The notes: a model not told the origin generated them from the sequence alone. Shown: positions 8,416 to 18,466, counted from the stretch's first letter. The stretch is DNA of 64,000 bases from Nocardia bhagyanarayanae (GCF_006716565.1 NZ_VFPG01000002.1:992001-1056000); one strand, 5' to 3'. Program-made: numbers and translations.

Positions 8416-8973
8416 GTGGGCGAGCACAAGCAGCGGATGCTGCGCGGGGAGTTGTACAAGGACAGTGATCCGGAGCTGGTCGCGGAGCGGCGGCGCGCGC
8501 AGTCGCTGTGCGACGAGTTCAACAGGACCGCCCCGGACGAGACCGCGCGGCGCGAGCAGGTGCTGCGCGAGTTGCTCGGCAAGCTGGGGGAGGGGTCCTG
8601 GATCATGCCCCGGTTCCAGTGCGACTACGGCTATCTCATCGAGATCGGCGCCAACAGCTTCCTCAACTACGACGCCATCCTGCTCGACTGCGCGCCCATC
8701 ACCATCGGCGACGACGTCTCCATCGGCCCGCGCTGTCAGCTGCTCACCGCCCTTCATCCGATGACCGACCACGAGGCGCGGCGGCAGCGCTGGGAGTCCG
8801 CGGCCCCGATCACGATCGGCGACAACGTGTGGTTCGGCGGCGGCGTCATCGTGTGCCCCGGCGTCACGGTGGGCGCCAACACGGTGGTGGGGGCGGGCAG
8901 CGTCGTGACGCGCGACTTGCCCGACGGAGTGTTCGCGGCGGGCAACCCGGCACGGGTGATTCGCACGCTCTAG
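8416..8973 (+). CDS. Sugar O-acetyltransferase (maltose/galactoside type)
   Basis: This 185-residue left-handed beta-helix acetyltransferase moves acetyl from acetyl-CoA to a sugar hydroxyl. It begins with the Mac domain signature (QRMLRGELYKDSDPELVAERRRAQ), followed by hexapeptide repeats such as ITIGDDVSIGPRC. LLTALHPM carries the catalytic histidine, then ITIGDNVWFGGGVIVCPGVT and the usual GNPARVIRTL end. GTG 8416 is 36 bases after cvnD and has little ribosome site, so translation may start near the 5' end of a transcript. The natural substrate cannot be read from sequence. Confidence 0.92.
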   Translation: MGEHKQRMLRGELYKDSDPELVAERRRAQSLCDEFNRTAPDETARREQVLRELLGKLGEGSWIMPRFQCDYGYLIEIGANSFLNYDAILLDCAPITIGDDVSIGPRCQLLTALHPMTDHEARRQRWESAAPITIGDNVWFGGGVIVCPGVTVGANTVVGAGSVVTRDLPDGVFAAGNPARVIRTL

Positions 8974-9197
8974 AGCCCGCTGTCCCTACCCGCCGAAGCC
9001 GCCGGTGCTCGCCGCCGACATGGCCGGGCCGTCCGCCGCCACCCGAGCCGTCGCTGCTGCTGCCCGAAGCTGCGGTTATCCACCGCCTACGTCGCCGACA
9101 TCCGCTGCTGCTGCACCTCGCGATCGGCAGCTGACCACCGCTGCCGCCGCTGCAAGTCGCTGAGGCCCGGCAACGGCCGGAGATCGGTAGCGGCCGA

Positions 9198-9698
9198 TCA
9201 CTCCGCGGCGCGGCTGAGCACCGCGATCGGCAGTCGCCTAGGGCTGAGCGCCTGATAGGTGACGAAATCCGGATAGTGGGCGACCATCACCCTCCAGCGC
9301 GCCGCGTATTCGTCGTCGTCGGTCACGACCCGCGCGGTCACCGGCCAGGACTCGTGACCGACGCGCGCCTGCCCGCCGCCCGCCGCGAGGAGATTGCCCC
9401 ACCAGTTGGGCGGCTTGGGATGTCCGCCGAACGAGCCGCTGACCAGCAGATCGTCGCCGTCCGGGATGTACATCAGAACCACCGAACGCGGCCGGCCGGT
9501 CTTGCGCCCCGGCACGGTCAGCTGGAAGACCGGCCGCCCCAGCCACTTGCCGAACCTGGTGCCGCCGAAGCGGGCGTAGAGCCGACTGTGCAGGCGGCCA
9601 TGCCACTTGCTGATCGTGGTCAACCTGGTGGAACCGAAGTGGGCGAACCGGCCGGTGCGGCTGAGCCCGGCGGGTCCGCCGTCGGATCGTTCGGCCAT
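9198..9698 (-). CDS. F420-dependent nitroreductase-family protein (DDN/DUF385)
   Basis: A 166-residue member of the deazaflavin-dependent nitroreductase family, typical of F420-using actinobacteria. Members reduce quinones or other electrophiles with F420H2. Signs are [31 protein letters not shown] (read in parts), the [10 protein letters not shown] stretch and the closing [11 protein letters not shown] at 9698 gives the usual length; the frame stays open upstream but into the ppc promoter. The gene is divergent from ppc with 148 bases between starts and converges on the acetyltransferase across a CTG/GCC-rich spacer. The exact substrate is not inferable. Confidence 0.9.
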   Translation of the reverse strand: MAERSDGGPAGLSRTGRFAHFGSTRLTTISKWHGRLHSRLYARFGGTRFGKWLGRPVFQLTVPGRKTGRPRSVVLMYIPDGDDLLVSGSFGGHPKPPNWWGNLLAAGGGQARVGHESWPVTARVVTDDDEYAARWRVMVAHYPDFVTYQALSPRRLPIAVLSRAAE

Positions 9699-9846
9699 GG
9701 GAATCCTCGGGTTCGGCGCCGTTGTGCCGCTCAGGTTACCGGCGCGATTCCTTGGTGTCTCGGCGCCGGCGCGGAGGGTGCGCGGGAGTGTGATCCTGGC
9801 ACGTCCGACGCGTCGTTCGGTGGAAACCGGCAGTAGGGTCGATGCC

Positions 9847-12621
9847 ATGACCGAACCGCGGATCGAGACCGAACAGGACGCGACCCGGCCGCTGCGCGAC
9901 GACATCCGGTTCCTGGGTGGCGTGCTCGGCGACACCATCCGTGATCACGAGGGCCCCGAGGTCTTCGACCTGATCGAGCGGGTCCGCATCGAGGCGTTCC
10001 GGGTGCGGCGCGAGGAGGTCGGGCGCAGCGCCGTCGCGGAGATGCTGCACGGCGTCGACATCGCGGTGGCGCTGCCGCTGATCCGCGCCTTCACCTATTT
10101 CGTGCTGCTGGCCAACCTTGCCGAGGACATCCAGCGCGATCGCCGCCGCGCCGTGCACACCGGCGCCGGGGAACCGCCGCAGGACTCCTCGCTGGCCGCC
10201 ACCTACCGCAAGCTGGACGCCGCCGCGCTGGACGGCGCGGAGGTCGCCGACCTGCTCACCGACGCGCTGGTCTCGCCGGTGATCACCGCGCACCCCACCG
10301 AGACCCGCCGCCGCACCGTGTTCGACGGGCAGACCAAGATCACCGAGCTGATGCGCCGCCGCCAGCGCTACGCCGAGACCGAACCGGAGCGCGCCGACCT
10401 CGAGCTGCGCATCCGCCGCCAGGTGCTCTCGCTGTGGCGCACGGCCCTGATCCGTCTGGCGCGCTTGCGGATTCAGGACGAGATCGCCGTCGGTCTGCGC
10501 TACTACGAGCTGACCCTGCTCGACGTGATCCCCGCGATCAACGCCGAGGTGCGCGCCGCGCTGCGCTCCCGCTGGCCCGGCGCCGACCTGCTGACCCGCC
10601 CGATCCTGCGGCCCGGCTCCTGGATCGGCGGCGACCGGGACGGCAACCCCTACGTCACCGCGGACGTCGTCCGGCACGCGGCCACGCAGGCCTCGGCGGT
10701 GGCGTTCGGCCGCTACCTGCGCGACCTGGTCGAGCTCGAGAAGACGCTGGCGCAATCCGCGCGCCTGGTCCAGGTGACCCCGGAGGTGGCAGCGCTCGCC
10801 GCAGCGGGCTATCCGGATCCGGCCCCGCACGCCGACGAACCGTATCGCCGTGCGCTGCATGCCATTCGGGCCCGCCTGACGGCCACGGCGACCGCCGCGC
10901 TCGGTGCGCCGCCCGCCGACGGGATCGCGGACTCCGACGCCTCGCCGTATCCCACACCGCGCGCCCTGCTCGACGACCTGGACGCCATCGACGCCTCGAT
11001 GCGGGCCACCGGCGACGGCCTGCTCGCCGACGACCGGCTCGCGGCCCTGCGCCACGCCGTCGAGACCTTCGGCTTCCACCTGCAAGGCCTGGACATGCGG
11101 CAGAACTCGGAGGTGCACGAGCAGGTCGTCGCCGAACTGCTCGCCTGGGCGGGCGTGCACGCCGACTACCAGAGCTTGCCGGAGCACGAGCGGGTCGACC
11201 TGCTCGCCGCCGAACTGCGCACCCGGCGACCGCTGCTGGGCCCGCACGCCCGATTGAGCGACCTGGCCGCGGGCGAGGTCGCCATCATGCGTGCCGCCAA
11301 GGACGTCGTCGACACCTTCGGCGCGGAGGCCGTGCCGAACTACATCATCAGCATGTGCACCTCGGTCAGCGACATGCTGGAGGCGGCGCTGCTGCTAAAG
11401 GAGGGCGGCCTGCTCGATCCCGGCGAGCCGGACGGCCCGCCGCACTGCTCGGTGAACATCGTCCCGCTGTTCGAGACGATCGAGGATCTGCGGGCGGGCG
11501 CGGACACGCTCGCCGCGGCGCTCGAGGTGCCGGTGTACCGAGAACTGGTGGCCGCCAAGGGAATGCGGCAGGAGGTCATGCTCGGTTACTCCGATTCCAA
11601 CAAGGACGGCGGGTATCTGGCCGCGAACTGGGCGCTGTATCGCGCGGAGCTGGACCTGGTCGACGTCGCACGCAAGGCGGGAATTCGGTTGCGGCTCTTC
11701 CACGGTCGCGGCGGCACCGTGGGTCGCGGCGGCGGCCGCAGCTACGACGCCATCCTCGCCCAGCCCGCGGGCGCGGTGCACGGTTCGCTGCGGCTCACCG
11801 AGCAGGGCGAGGTGATCGCCGCGAAGTACGCCGAACCCGGTGCGGCGCATCGCAATCTGGAGTCGCTCATCGCGGGAACCCTGGAGTCGACGCTGCTGGA
11901 CGTCGAGGGACTCGGAGCCGACGCCGAGCCGTCCTACGAGCTGATGGACGATCTCGCGGCGCGAGCCCGCGCCGCGTACTCGCGGCTGGTGCACGAGACA
12001 CCCGGTTTCGTCGAGTATTTCCGGCAATCGACGCCGGTCTCGGAGGTCGGCGATCTGAACATCGGCAGCAGGCCCGCCTCCCGCAAACCCACCAATTCGG
12101 TGGCCGACCTGCGCGCCATCCCCTGGGTGATGTCCTGGAGCCAGGCCAGGGTGATGCTGCCCGGCTGGTACGGCACCGGGGCCGCGCTCGAGGAGTGGGT
12201 CGGCGGCGATCCGGAACGGCTCGCGACGCTGTCGGATCTGTACCGGCGCTGGCCGTTCTTTCGTACGGTGCTGTCCAACCTGGCGCAGGTGATGGCCAAG
12301 AGCGATCTCGACATCGCCGCGCGCTACGCGGAATTGGTCGACGACGCCGCGTTGCGCGAGCAGATCTTCGGGATGATCCGCGAGGAGCACGCCAGGACCC
12401 TGCGCATGCACGCCGCCATCACCGGCCACGAGCAACTGCTCGCCGACAACCCGTCGCTGGCGGAATCCATCCACAACCGCTTCCCGTACTTGGAGCCGCT
12501 CAACCAGATGCAGGTCGAGCTCTTGCGCAGGCTGCGCGCGGGCGACGACTCCGAGCTGGTGAAACGCGGCATCCTGCTGACGATGAACGGCCTGGCGACC
12601 GCGCTGCGCAATTCGGGGTAG
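9847..12621 (+). CDS. ppc: Phosphoenolpyruvate carboxylase
   Basis: A 924-residue cytoplasmic enzyme that carboxylates phosphoenolpyruvate with bicarbonate to oxaloacetate, refilling the TCA cycle. Family hallmarks are complete: [11 protein letters not shown] with the catalytic histidine, [23 protein letters not shown], the glycine-rich [13 protein letters not shown] loop, [16 protein letters not shown], and a C-terminus in [12 protein letters not shown], close to the usual MNG-A-G-RNTG tail. ATG 9847 gives the usual family length. It appears to be a single-gene unit. Confidence 0.97.
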   Translation: MTEPRIETEQDATRPLRDDIRFLGGVLGDTIRDHEGPEVFDLIERVRIEAFRVRREEVGRSAVAEMLHGVDIAVALPLIRAFTYFVLLANLAEDIQRDRRRAVHTGAGEPPQDSSLAATYRKLDAAALDGAEVADLLTDALVSPVITAHPTETRRRTVFDGQTKITELMRRRQRYAETEPERADLELRIRRQVLSLWRTALIRLARLRIQDEIAVGLRYYELTLLDVIPAINAEVRAALRSRWPGADLLTRPILRPGSWIGGDRDGNPYVTADVVRHAATQASAVAFGRYLRDLVELEKTLAQSARLVQVTPEVAALAAAGYPDPAPHADEPYRRALHAIRARLTATATAALGAPPADGIADSDASPYPTPRALLDDLDAIDASMRATGDGLLADDRLAALRHAVETFGFHLQGLDMRQNSEVHEQVVAELLAWAGVHADYQSLPEHERVDLLAAELRTRRPLLGPHARLSDLAAGEVAIMRAAKDVVDTFGAEAVPNYIISMCTSVSDMLEAALLLKEGGLLDPGEPDGPPHCSVNIVPLFETIEDLRAGADTLAAALEVPVYRELVAAKGMRQEVMLGYSDSNKDGGYLAANWALYRAELDLVDVARKAGIRLRLFHGRGGTVGRGGGRSYDAILAQPAGAVHGSLRLTEQGEVIAAKYAEPGAAHRNLESLIAGTLESTLLDVEGLGADAEPSYELMDDLAARARAAYSRLVHETPGFVEYFRQSTPVSEVGDLNIGSRPASRKPTNSVADLRAIPWVMSWSQARVMLPGWYGTGAALEEWVGGDPERLATLSDLYRRWPFFRTVLSNLAQVMAKSDLDIAARYAELVDDAALREQIFGMIREEHARTLRMHAAITGHEQLLADNPSLAESIHNRFPYLEPLNQMQVELLRRLRAGDDSELVKRGILLTMNGLATALRNSG

Positions 12622-12766
12622 ACACGATGGCCTCGGCCGAACGCCCCCCGGCCGTTTCGTGGCGAGGTGGGCGCGCCGACGTCACCCGCTTCGCGCGGAC
12701 ACCGACGGTCCGGCGCAGGCCGGGATGATGCGGATTCCGAGGTGCGGGTCCGCGGGAAGGAGCGTC

Positions 12767-14059
12767 GTGGCGATCGACGGGAAAGCCGTTGCCGCCCTGC
12801 ATGATCGTGTGCTGGGTCCGGAACACAAAGGGCTGCCGCCCGCGGCGTGGGGGCGCACCGTGCACGAGTTCCTGGCGACCGAGCCGTTCCTGGACGAGTT
12901 CCAGACGCCGCTGCTGACCCTGGACCGAGCTGCGATGACGGCCAACCTGTCGGTGATGGCCGACTGGTCGGACGCGGCGGGTGTGCGCCTGGCCCCGCAC
13001 GGCAAGACGACCATGGCGCCGCAGCTGTGGTCCGAGCAGCTGGCCGCCGGTTGCTGGGCCATCACGCTGGCCACCGTCTGGCAGGTGCAGCTGGCCCGCG
13101 CCTTCGGTGTGTCGCGCGTCGTGCTGGCCAACGCCCTGCTCGATCCGGTCGGGTTGCGCTGGGTGGCAACGGAATTGGCCCGCGACGCCGATTTCGAGTT
13201 CTACTGCTGGGTGGACGACGTCGCCGCCGTCGCGCTGATGGACGAGGCGCTGGCGGACGCGCCCGATGTTCGCATCGCTGTCGTCGTCGAGCTGGGTGGT
13301 CCGGGCGGACGCACGGGAGTGCGCCGGGTCGAGGACGCGCACGCGATCGCCGACGCGGTCCGGCGTTCGCGCCGCCTGACGCTGGCCGGTGTCGGCGGCT
13401 ACGAGGCCGCGCTGGCCCACGACCGCGGCGCGGACGGCCTCGCCGCTGTCAACCGCTACCTGGACGAGCTCGCCCGGCTGCACCGCGAATTCGCGCACGG
13501 CGGGCGCTATCCCGGCCGCGCGATCGTCACCGCGGGCGGCAGCGCCTATCCGGACCTGGTCGTCGAGCATCTGGCCGGACTCGCGGAGGAGCAAGGCGCG
13601 CAAGGTGTTCCGACCACGGTGGTGCTGCGTTCAGGCGCCTACCTGATCCACGACGACGGCTTCTACGCGGGCATCTCCCCGCTCGCGGCCGACCGCGCGG
13701 ACCGGCCGTTGCGCGCTGCGATGCACGGCTGGGCCCGCACCCTCTCCCGGCCGGAGCCGGAGCTCGCGTTGCTCGACGCCGGCAAGCGCGACCTGCCATA
13801 CGATCTGGGACTTCCTGTCCCGCAACTCGTTTCGGGGTCTCCGCTGCCGCCTGGCGCGACGGTCGGCGCGCTCAACGATCAGCACGCCTTCGTGCGTGTA
13901 CCCGCCGCCGCGGCCGACGACCTGCCCGTCGGCTCGGTGGTGCGGCTCGGCCTCTCCCACCCGTGCACGGCCTTCGACAAATGGCGGCTGATCCCGGTCG
14001 TCGCCGACGCCGACGCCGCGCGTCCGCGCGTGGTCGACCTGGTGCACACCTTCTTCTGA
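12767..14059 (+). CDS. D-serine dehydratase-like PLP enzyme (amino acid deaminase)
   Basis: A 430-residue fold-type III PLP enzyme of the D-threonine aldolase/D-serine dehydratase (DSD1) group. The N-terminal alanine-racemase-type barrel carries the Schiff-base lysine in APHGKTTMAPQ. Substrate and cofactor contacts lie in VVVELGGPGGRTGV and TAGGSAYPD. The C-terminal domain has LNDQHAF and GLSHPCTAFDKW, whose His and Cys match the zinc ligands of DSD1-type enzymes. The GTG at 12767 has GGAAGGAG five bases upstream; the frame is open further upstream without a ribosome site. It probably deaminates or cleaves a D-amino or beta-hydroxy amino acid; the substrate is open. It converges with the next gene. 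Confidence 0.87.
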   Translation: MAIDGKAVAALHDRVLGPEHKGLPPAAWGRTVHEFLATEPFLDEFQTPLLTLDRAAMTANLSVMADWSDAAGVRLAPHGKTTMAPQLWSEQLAAGCWAITLATVWQVQLARAFGVSRVVLANALLDPVGLRWVATELARDADFEFYCWVDDVAAVALMDEALADAPDVRIAVVVELGGPGGRTGVRRVEDAHAIADAVRRSRRLTLAGVGGYEAALAHDRGADGLAAVNRYLDELARLHREFAHGGRYPGRAIVTAGGSAYPDLVVEHLAGLAEEQGAQGVPTTVVLRSGAYLIHDDGFYAGISPLAADRADRPLRAAMHGWARTLSRPEPELALLDAGKRDLPYDLGLPVPQLVSGSPLPPGATVGALNDQHAFVRVPAAAADDLPVGSVVRLGLSHPCTAFDKWRLIPVVADADAARPRVVDLVHTFF

Positions 14060-14209
14060 CTGCCCCACGTCGAGACGACAGCGCCCGCAGCAGGCGGCGC
14101 AGCGCGTGTTCGAGGTCGAAATAGACTGCGGGGCTTGCCCACTGATGCGCGTCGTCGCGGTGAGTCCGGCGCCGATTGGGGACTGGACCCGTCGACCTGC
14201 CGCGGATGA

Positions 14210-15175
14210 TCAGACGGGAAAGTCGCGTAGGGCTGCCGTGCATCGCGCCGCCTGGGCGCGCAGGGCGGTGACCAACTCGGGCGGGCCATCGAGCAGCCTG
14301 AAGTCGAGGTCGACGGAGGTGATCATCCAGGTCAGCGCCTCCGGGGTGTCCGCGCCGATGTGCAGACGGCAGCTGTGCTCGTCCACGGCCTCGACGACAC
14401 CCATGCCAGGCCAGACCTGTGGACCGGCGACCTCGGCCGAAGCGTGCAGCAGCACGGTCGCGCGACAGGGCCAGGCGCGCGACGACAACCGCATCGAAAG
14501 ATAGGCCGCCGCATCGCCTTCCGGCAGTTCGCGCGGTGTGAAGCGCGGGCCGGGGGGGACGCGCGGGGTCAGCCGATCCACCCGGAAGGTGCGCCAGTCG
14601 GCGCGCGCCACATCCCAGGCGACCAGATACCAGTGGCGGCTGAAGTGCACGAGACCGTGCGGCTCCACGTCCCGTACCGCCGTCGCGCCGTCGTGCGCCC
14701 GGTAGTCGAAGCGCAGGCGCTCCCGGCGCTGGCAGGCGTCGGCGATGGCCATCAGGGTGTCCGGCTCCACCGTCGCCGCGGGCGCGCCGACTCGAACGGT
14801 GGCCGCGCGCAAGGTGCGCACGCGGTGGCGCAGGCGTGGCGGCAGCACCTGCTCCAGCTTGGACAGCGCCCGCAACGCGGCCTCCTCGATGCCCGCGACT
14901 GTGCCGTCGGACGCGCCGCGCAACCCGACCGCGACGGCGATGGCCTCTTCGTCGTCGAGCAGTAGCGGCGGCAGCGAGGCGCCCGCGCCCAGCCGGTAGC
15001 CCGCCGTGCCGCGGGTGGCGTGCACCGGATAGCCGAGTTCGCGCAGTCGATCCACGTCGCGGCGGATCGTCCGGCCCGTGACGGCGAGGCGCTCGGCGAG
15101 TTCCGCGCCGGTCCAGTCGCGGTGCGTCTGGAGCAGCGCGAGCAGTTTCAGCAGGCGCGCCGAGGTCTCCAACAT
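14210..15175 (-). CDS. WYL-domain transcriptional regulator (YafY/DeoR-like)
   Basis: A 321-residue regulator with an N-terminal winged helix-turn-helix (residues 1-60, LLALLQTHRDWTGAELAERL and TGRTIRRDVDRLRELGYPV) and a WYL ligand-sensing domain (residues 140-225; the WYL triad reads HWYLVAWD). It is divergent from the epoxide hydrolase gene with only 63 bases between starts, and a perfect palindrome lies in that gap. It therefore probably controls both itself and the hydrolase. A second WYL/target pair with the same arrangement lies 2.7 kb away. The ligand is unknown. Confidence 0.92.
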   Translation of the reverse strand: MLETSARLLKLLALLQTHRDWTGAELAERLAVTGRTIRRDVDRLRELGYPVHATRGTAGYRLGAGASLPPLLLDDEEAIAVAVGLRGASDGTVAGIEEAALRALSKLEQVLPPRLRHRVRTLRAATVRVGAPAATVEPDTLMAIADACQRRERLRFDYRAHDGATAVRDVEPHGLVHFSRHWYLVAWDVARADWRTFRVDRLTPRVPPGPRFTPRELPEGDAAAYLSMRLSSRAWPCRATVLLHASAEVAGPQVWPGMGVVEAVDEHSCRLHIGADTPEALTWMITSVDLDFRLLDGPPELVTALRAQAARCTAALRDFPV

Positions 15176-15195
15176 GATTTCGAGAATGCCAGATG

Positions 15196-15218
15196 CTTAG
15201 GAATGGAACTGTCCTAAG
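15196..15218. promoter_or_regulatory. Candidate operator for the WYL regulator
   Basis: CTTAGGA (15196-15202) and TCCTAAG (15212-15218) form a perfect 7-bp inverted repeat with a 9-base spacer. A related TTCCTA follows at 15222. It lies in the 63-bp divergent promoter between the regulator (start 15175) and the hydrolase (start 15239), as expected for a site that controls both genes. Confidence 0.65.
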
Positions 15219-15238
15219 CCGTTCCTACCGTCGTTCGC

Positions 15239-16798
15239 ATGACGACCGAACAGGACATTCGCCCCTTCCGCATCGAGATCCCGCAGGCGCGGATCGACCG
15301 GCTGCACGCCCGCCTCGCCGACACTCTCTGGCCCGACGAACTCCCGGGCGTCGGCTGGGACAAGGGCATGCCGGTCTCCTACCTGAAGCCGCTGGCCGAG
15401 TACTGGCGCACCGGTTACGACTGGCGCGCCGCGGAGGCGAGGCTCAACGAGCTGCCGCAGTTCGTCACCGAGATCGACGGCGAACAGGTGCACTTCCTGC
15501 ACGTGCGCTCGCCCGAGCCGGACGCGCTGCCGCTGGTGCTGAGCCACGGCTGGCCCGCCACCTTCGTCGAGTTCCTCGACGTCCTGGGTCCGCTCAGCGA
15601 TCCGCGCGCGCACGGCGGCGACCCCGCGGACGCGTTCCACCTGGTCGTCCCGTCGCTGCCCGGTTTCGCCTTCTCCGGCGTCGGATCGAAGGTGGGCGAG
15701 GGATCCACCGAGCACTACGCGCAGGTGGTCGCGAAGCTGATGGCGCGCCTCGGCTACGACCGCTACGGCGCGCAGGGCGGCGACGCCGGGTACTTCGTCT
15801 CGACCGAACTGGGACGCATCGCGACCGACCACGTCGTCGGCATCCACGTCAACGGCCCGATCACGATCCCGTCGTGGGACGCCGAGTCGTGGGGCGGCGA
15901 AGGTGGAGAGTCCTCGGAGGGCGGCGCGCAGTCCTGGGGTCCGGCCGAGGGCGGCGAGTCCGCAGCGGCGGGCGGCGCGCAGTCCACGAGTGGGGCCGAG
16001 GGCGGCGCCGAGTCGTGGAGCGGTACAGAAGGCGTGGGCAGCGCTAGTGGCGCGAGCGGTGGCGTGGGCACACAATCCCGAGGTGCGGCTGCGGTCGGCG
16101 ACCAGTTGCCGGCCGATGGGACGCGCGCGGGCAGCGCTGGTGATGCGGGCGGCCGAGGGAGCGCGCAGTCCGGGGGAGAGGGCGGCGACCAGTCGTGGGG
16201 CGGCGACGGTGGTGCGGGGCGTGACGTGAGCGCGGAATCCTCGGGGGCCGCCGAGAGCGGCGACCAGTCGTGGGGCGGTGCGGAGAGCGGCGGGCAGTCC
16301 GGGTACAGCCCCGAGGATCAGGCGAAGCTGGAGAAGCTGACCGGCGAGGAAAGCTTCACCCGCTTCGGCTACGCCATGGTGCAGGCGGGCCGCCCGCAGA
16401 CCCTGGCCATCGGCATGCACGATTCGCCCGCTGGCATGCTGGCCTGGATCGTGGACATGTTCCAGCGCTGGACCAACCCGGCCATCGAGCTGCCCGAGGA
16501 CGCGGTGGACCGCGACGCGCTGCTCACCAACGTCAGCCTGTACTGGTTCACCGGGACGTTCGCCTCCTCGATCCGGCTCTACGGCGAGGGCGAGGCGTGG
16601 GGCGGCGCGGCGAAGAACTCCGGCGTCCCGACCGCCGCGGCGATCTTCCCGGGCGACCTGTCCATCCGCAAGATTGCCGAGGAGCAGCACAACATCGTCC
16701 GCTGGACCGAATTCGACCGCGGCGGCCACTTCGCCGCCATGGAAGCGCCGGACCTGCTGACCGAGGACGTTCGCGCCTTCTTCCGCACCTTGCGCTGA
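15239..16798 (+). CDS. Epoxide hydrolase with a large Gly/Ser-rich insert
   Basis: A 519-residue microsomal-type epoxide hydrolase, about 140 residues longer than usual. Residues 1-110 are the EHN domain, SHGWPATF is the HGWP oxyanion motif, and QGGDAGYF holds the nucleophilic aspartate. Cap and C-terminal parts are normal ([34 protein letters not shown] with the catalytic histidine). Between them, residues about 214-355, lies a repetitive stretch of Gly, Ser, Ala, Glu and Gln with recurring (G/S)(A/D)QSWG units, inserted where the core strand leads to the cap. The reading frame is intact through it. It probably opens epoxides to diols. Expression is likely set by the divergent WYL regulator. 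Confidence 0.9.
   Translation: MTTEQDIRPFRIEIPQARIDRLHARLADTLWPDELPGVGWDKGMPVSYLKPLAEYWRTGYDWRAAEARLNELPQFVTEIDGEQVHFLHVRSPEPDALPLVLSHGWPATFVEFLDVLGPLSDPRAHGGDPADAFHLVVPSLPGFAFSGVGSKVGEGSTEHYAQVVAKLMARLGYDRYGAQGGDAGYFVSTELGRIATDHVVGIHVNGPITIPSWDAESWGGEGGESSEGGAQSWGPAEGGESAAAGGAQSTSGAEGGAESWSGTEGVGSASGASGGVGTQSRGAAAVGDQLPADGTRAGSAGDAGGRGSAQSGGEGGDQSWGGDGGAGRDVSAESSGAAESGDQSWGGAESGGQSGYSPEDQAKLEKLTGEESFTRFGYAMVQAGRPQTLAIGMHDSPAGMLAWIVDMFQRWTNPAIELPEDAVDRDALLTNVSLYWFTGTFASSIRLYGEGEAWGGAAKNSGVPTAAAIFPGDLSIRKIAEEQHNIVRWTEFDRGGHFAAMEAPDLLTEDVRAFFRTLR
15880..16303 (+). repeat. In-frame repeat insert inside the epoxide hydrolase gene
   Basis: About 420 bases of imperfect repeats encode Gly/Ser/Ala/Gln-rich sequence. 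A 20-base unit, GGCGACCAGTCGTGGGGCGG, occurs at 16184-16203 and again at 16259-16278. Related GGCGCGCAGTCC blocks occur near 15921, 15974 and 16161. The insert length is compatible with the frame and splits two conserved halves of the enzyme. Confidence 0.75.
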
Positions 16799-16810
16799 CC
16801 CGACGCCGCG

Positions 16811-16839
16811 TTCCCGCAGTCCTTCGAGGTCTGCGGGAA
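16811..16839 (+). terminator. Hairpin terminator after the epoxide hydrolase
   Basis: TTCCCGCAG (16811-16819) pairs with CTGCGGGAA (16831-16839), and an inner CCT/AGG pair extends the stem past one T-T mismatch around a TCG loop. It starts 12 bases after the stop codon and lies between convergent genes. Confidence 0.7.
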
Positions 16840-16907
16840 CGCCGCCGCGGATTCCAGGTTCGCGGCAACGCTCACGTCAGGTCGTGCCCACGTCGGTCGG
16901 CGCTCGA

Positions 16908-17876
16908 TCACCTGGAATATCTCTGCGCCATCGCCGCCGCCGTCCGCGCCAGCTGCGCGCGCAGCTCCGGCGGATCGAGGATCTCGGCGTACTCGCCGAG
17001 CGGCAGAATCCCGTGCGCCAGCACCGGATACGATTCCGCCGCCAGGGTGACGACCACCCAGCCGGCCGCGTCCGGTTCGCCCATCGAGGCCATCGCCTCG
17101 GCGACCGCGGCGGGTTCGAGGCCGAGCCGCAGCAGGCGCACGTGCCGCGCGTCGATCCGGCAGCGCGCCCGCACCCGCAGCATCGACCGCGCGAACTCGT
17201 GCTGCGCCGACGCCCAGTGCGCGGCCAGCTCGAAATCGTCCGGCCTGACGAAGAAATCGCCGGTCGGCACGGCATCGAGGATCCGGCTCACCCGATAGGA
17301 GCGGATGTCGGCGCCGTGGCGCGCCACGAGGTACCAGGTGCCCGCCTTGGACACCAGCCCGAGCGGGTCGAGCAGCCGCCGCACCTCGCGGTCCTTGCGT
17401 CCGTAGCGGACGTCGAGCCTGCGGTCGTGCCAGAGTGCGTCGGCGATGACGGCCAGGGTCGGCGTCTCCTCGGGGCGGTGGAACCAGCCGGGCGCGTCGA
17501 TGTGCACCCGTTCGGCGATCCGGGTCGCCCGGCCGCGCAGTTCCGGCGGCAGCGCCGCGAGCACTTTCAGCTGAGCGGTGGCCAGCACGGTGCCGAGCCC
17601 GAGGTCGGCCGCAGCGTCGGGCAGACCGGCCAGCAGCACCGCGTCGGCTTCCTCCGAGGTGAGGCCGGTCAGCCGGGTCCGATAGCCGTCGACCAGCCGG
17701 ACACCGCCGCCGCGGCCCGGCTCGCTGTAGACGGGAACGCCCGCCGCGGAGAGCGCCTCGACGTCGCGGTACACCGTGCGGACGGACACTTCCAGCTCGG
17801 CCGCCAGCTCGGGCGCGGAGATCCGCCCCCTGGTCTGCAGCAGCAACAGCAGCTGCACCAGTCGACTCGCTCGCAT
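16908..17876 (-). CDS. WYL-domain transcriptional regulator
   Basis: A 322-residue helix-turn-helix/WYL regulator, related in layout to the one at 14210 but different in sequence. The winged helix is in residues 1-60 (RLVQLLLLLQTRGRISAPELAAEL, SVRTVYRDVEALSAAGVPVYSE), the WYL block near TWYLVARHGADIRSYRVSRI and a WCX-type C-terminus (GWVVVTLAAESYPVLAHGILPLGEYAEILDPPEL in parts). The start at 17876 (ATGCGAGCGAGT) places the HTH at the N-terminus; the longer frame runs over the neighbouring gene. It is divergent from the flavin-type oxidase gene with a palindrome in the 64-bp gap, so it probably controls that gene. Confidence 0.92.
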   Translation of the reverse strand: MRASRLVQLLLLLQTRGRISAPELAAELEVSVRTVYRDVEALSAAGVPVYSEPGRGGGVRLVDGYRTRLTGLTSEEADAVLLAGLPDAAADLGLGTVLATAQLKVLAALPPELRGRATRIAERVHIDAPGWFHRPEETPTLAVIADALWHDRRLDVRYGRKDREVRRLLDPLGLVSKAGTWYLVARHGADIRSYRVSRILDAVPTGDFFVRPDDFELAAHWASAQHEFARSMLRVRARCRIDARHVRLLRLGLEPAAVAEAMASMGEPDAAGWVVVTLAAESYPVLAHGILPLGEYAEILDPPELRAQLARTAAAMAQRYSR

Positions 17877-17899
17877 GCCCCGAAGATTATCCCCAAAAC

Positions 17900-17918
17900 C
17901 TTGACGCGTTCTGTCAAG
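17900..17918. promoter_or_regulatory. Candidate operator of the second WYL regulator
   Basis: CTTGAC (17900-17905) and GTCAAG (17913-17918) form a perfect inverted repeat with a 7-base spacer; flanking AA and TT extend the symmetry. It sits in the middle of the 64-bp gap between the divergent regulator and the 17941 gene. Confidence 0.6.
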
Positions 17919-17940
17919 TTTCGCGCGTAGCGTCTCCGCC

Positions 17941-18429
17941 ATGACTTTCTGGACGGAGTTCACCGAAGAAGCGCCGAAGATCTCGACCGTCTTCCGCCGC
18001 CGCCACAAAGCGACCGGCAACCTGTGCATGCTGGCCACGCTCCGCGCCGACGGTTCGCCGCGGATCAGTCCGGTGGAGCCCAGGTTCTTCGAGGGCATGC
18101 TGGTCATCGTCGGCATGCCGGGCACGACCAAGTTCAAGGACCTCGGCCGCGACCCGCGGTTCTGCCTGCATACCGCGACCGTCGACACGATGGTCGGCGA
18201 CGGCGACGCGAAACTGTTCGGCGTCGTCACCGATCTGCCGGATCGCGACCTGCACGCGCGGTTCGCGCAGGATCTGTTCGAGGAAAGCGGCTTCGACATC
18301 CGCGGCCAGGAGTTCGACCACTTCTATGTGGCCGACCTCACGGGCGCCTCCTGCGTGGAGATCGCCGACGACCAGCTCGCCATCACGATCTGGAAACCGG
18401 GCGAGGGTGAGCGCGTCGTGCGCAAATAA
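17941..18429 (+). CDS. Pyridoxamine 5'-phosphate oxidase-family protein
   Basis: A 162-residue split-barrel protein of the PNPOx-like superfamily, which bind FMN, F420 or heme. The first strand block GNLCMLATLRADGSPRISPVEPRFFEG and the TKFKDLGRDPRFCLHTAT segment are typical. The C-terminus (LAITIWKPGEGERVVRK) is short, as in general-stress-type members rather than true PdxH. The cofactor and reaction cannot be told apart by eye. Its expression is probably set by the divergent WYL regulator. It ends at a bidirectional terminator. Confidence 0.88.
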   Translation: MTFWTEFTEEAPKISTVFRRRHKATGNLCMLATLRADGSPRISPVEPRFFEGMLVIVGMPGTTKFKDLGRDPRFCLHTATVDTMVGDGDAKLFGVVTDLPDRDLHARFAQDLFEESGFDIRGQEFDHFYVADLTGASCVEIADDQLAITIWKPGEGERVVRK

Positions 18430-18432
18430 CGC

Positions 18433-18466
18433 GACGACCCTGTCACCAGGGGGTGACAGGGTCGTC
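18433..18466. terminator. Bidirectional terminator between convergent genes
   Basis: A perfect 15-bp stem (GACGACCCTGTCACC, 18433-18447, with its complement at 18452-18466) closes an AGGG loop. It begins 4 bases after the oxidase-family stop and lies 30 bases from the end of the opposing rpf-like gene, so it can serve both strands. Confidence 0.85.

Noticed and set aside
8974..9197. CTG/GCC-rich spacer as a coding or triplet-repeat locus
   Set aside because: The triplets are short and irregular and no frame on either strand has a ribosome site.
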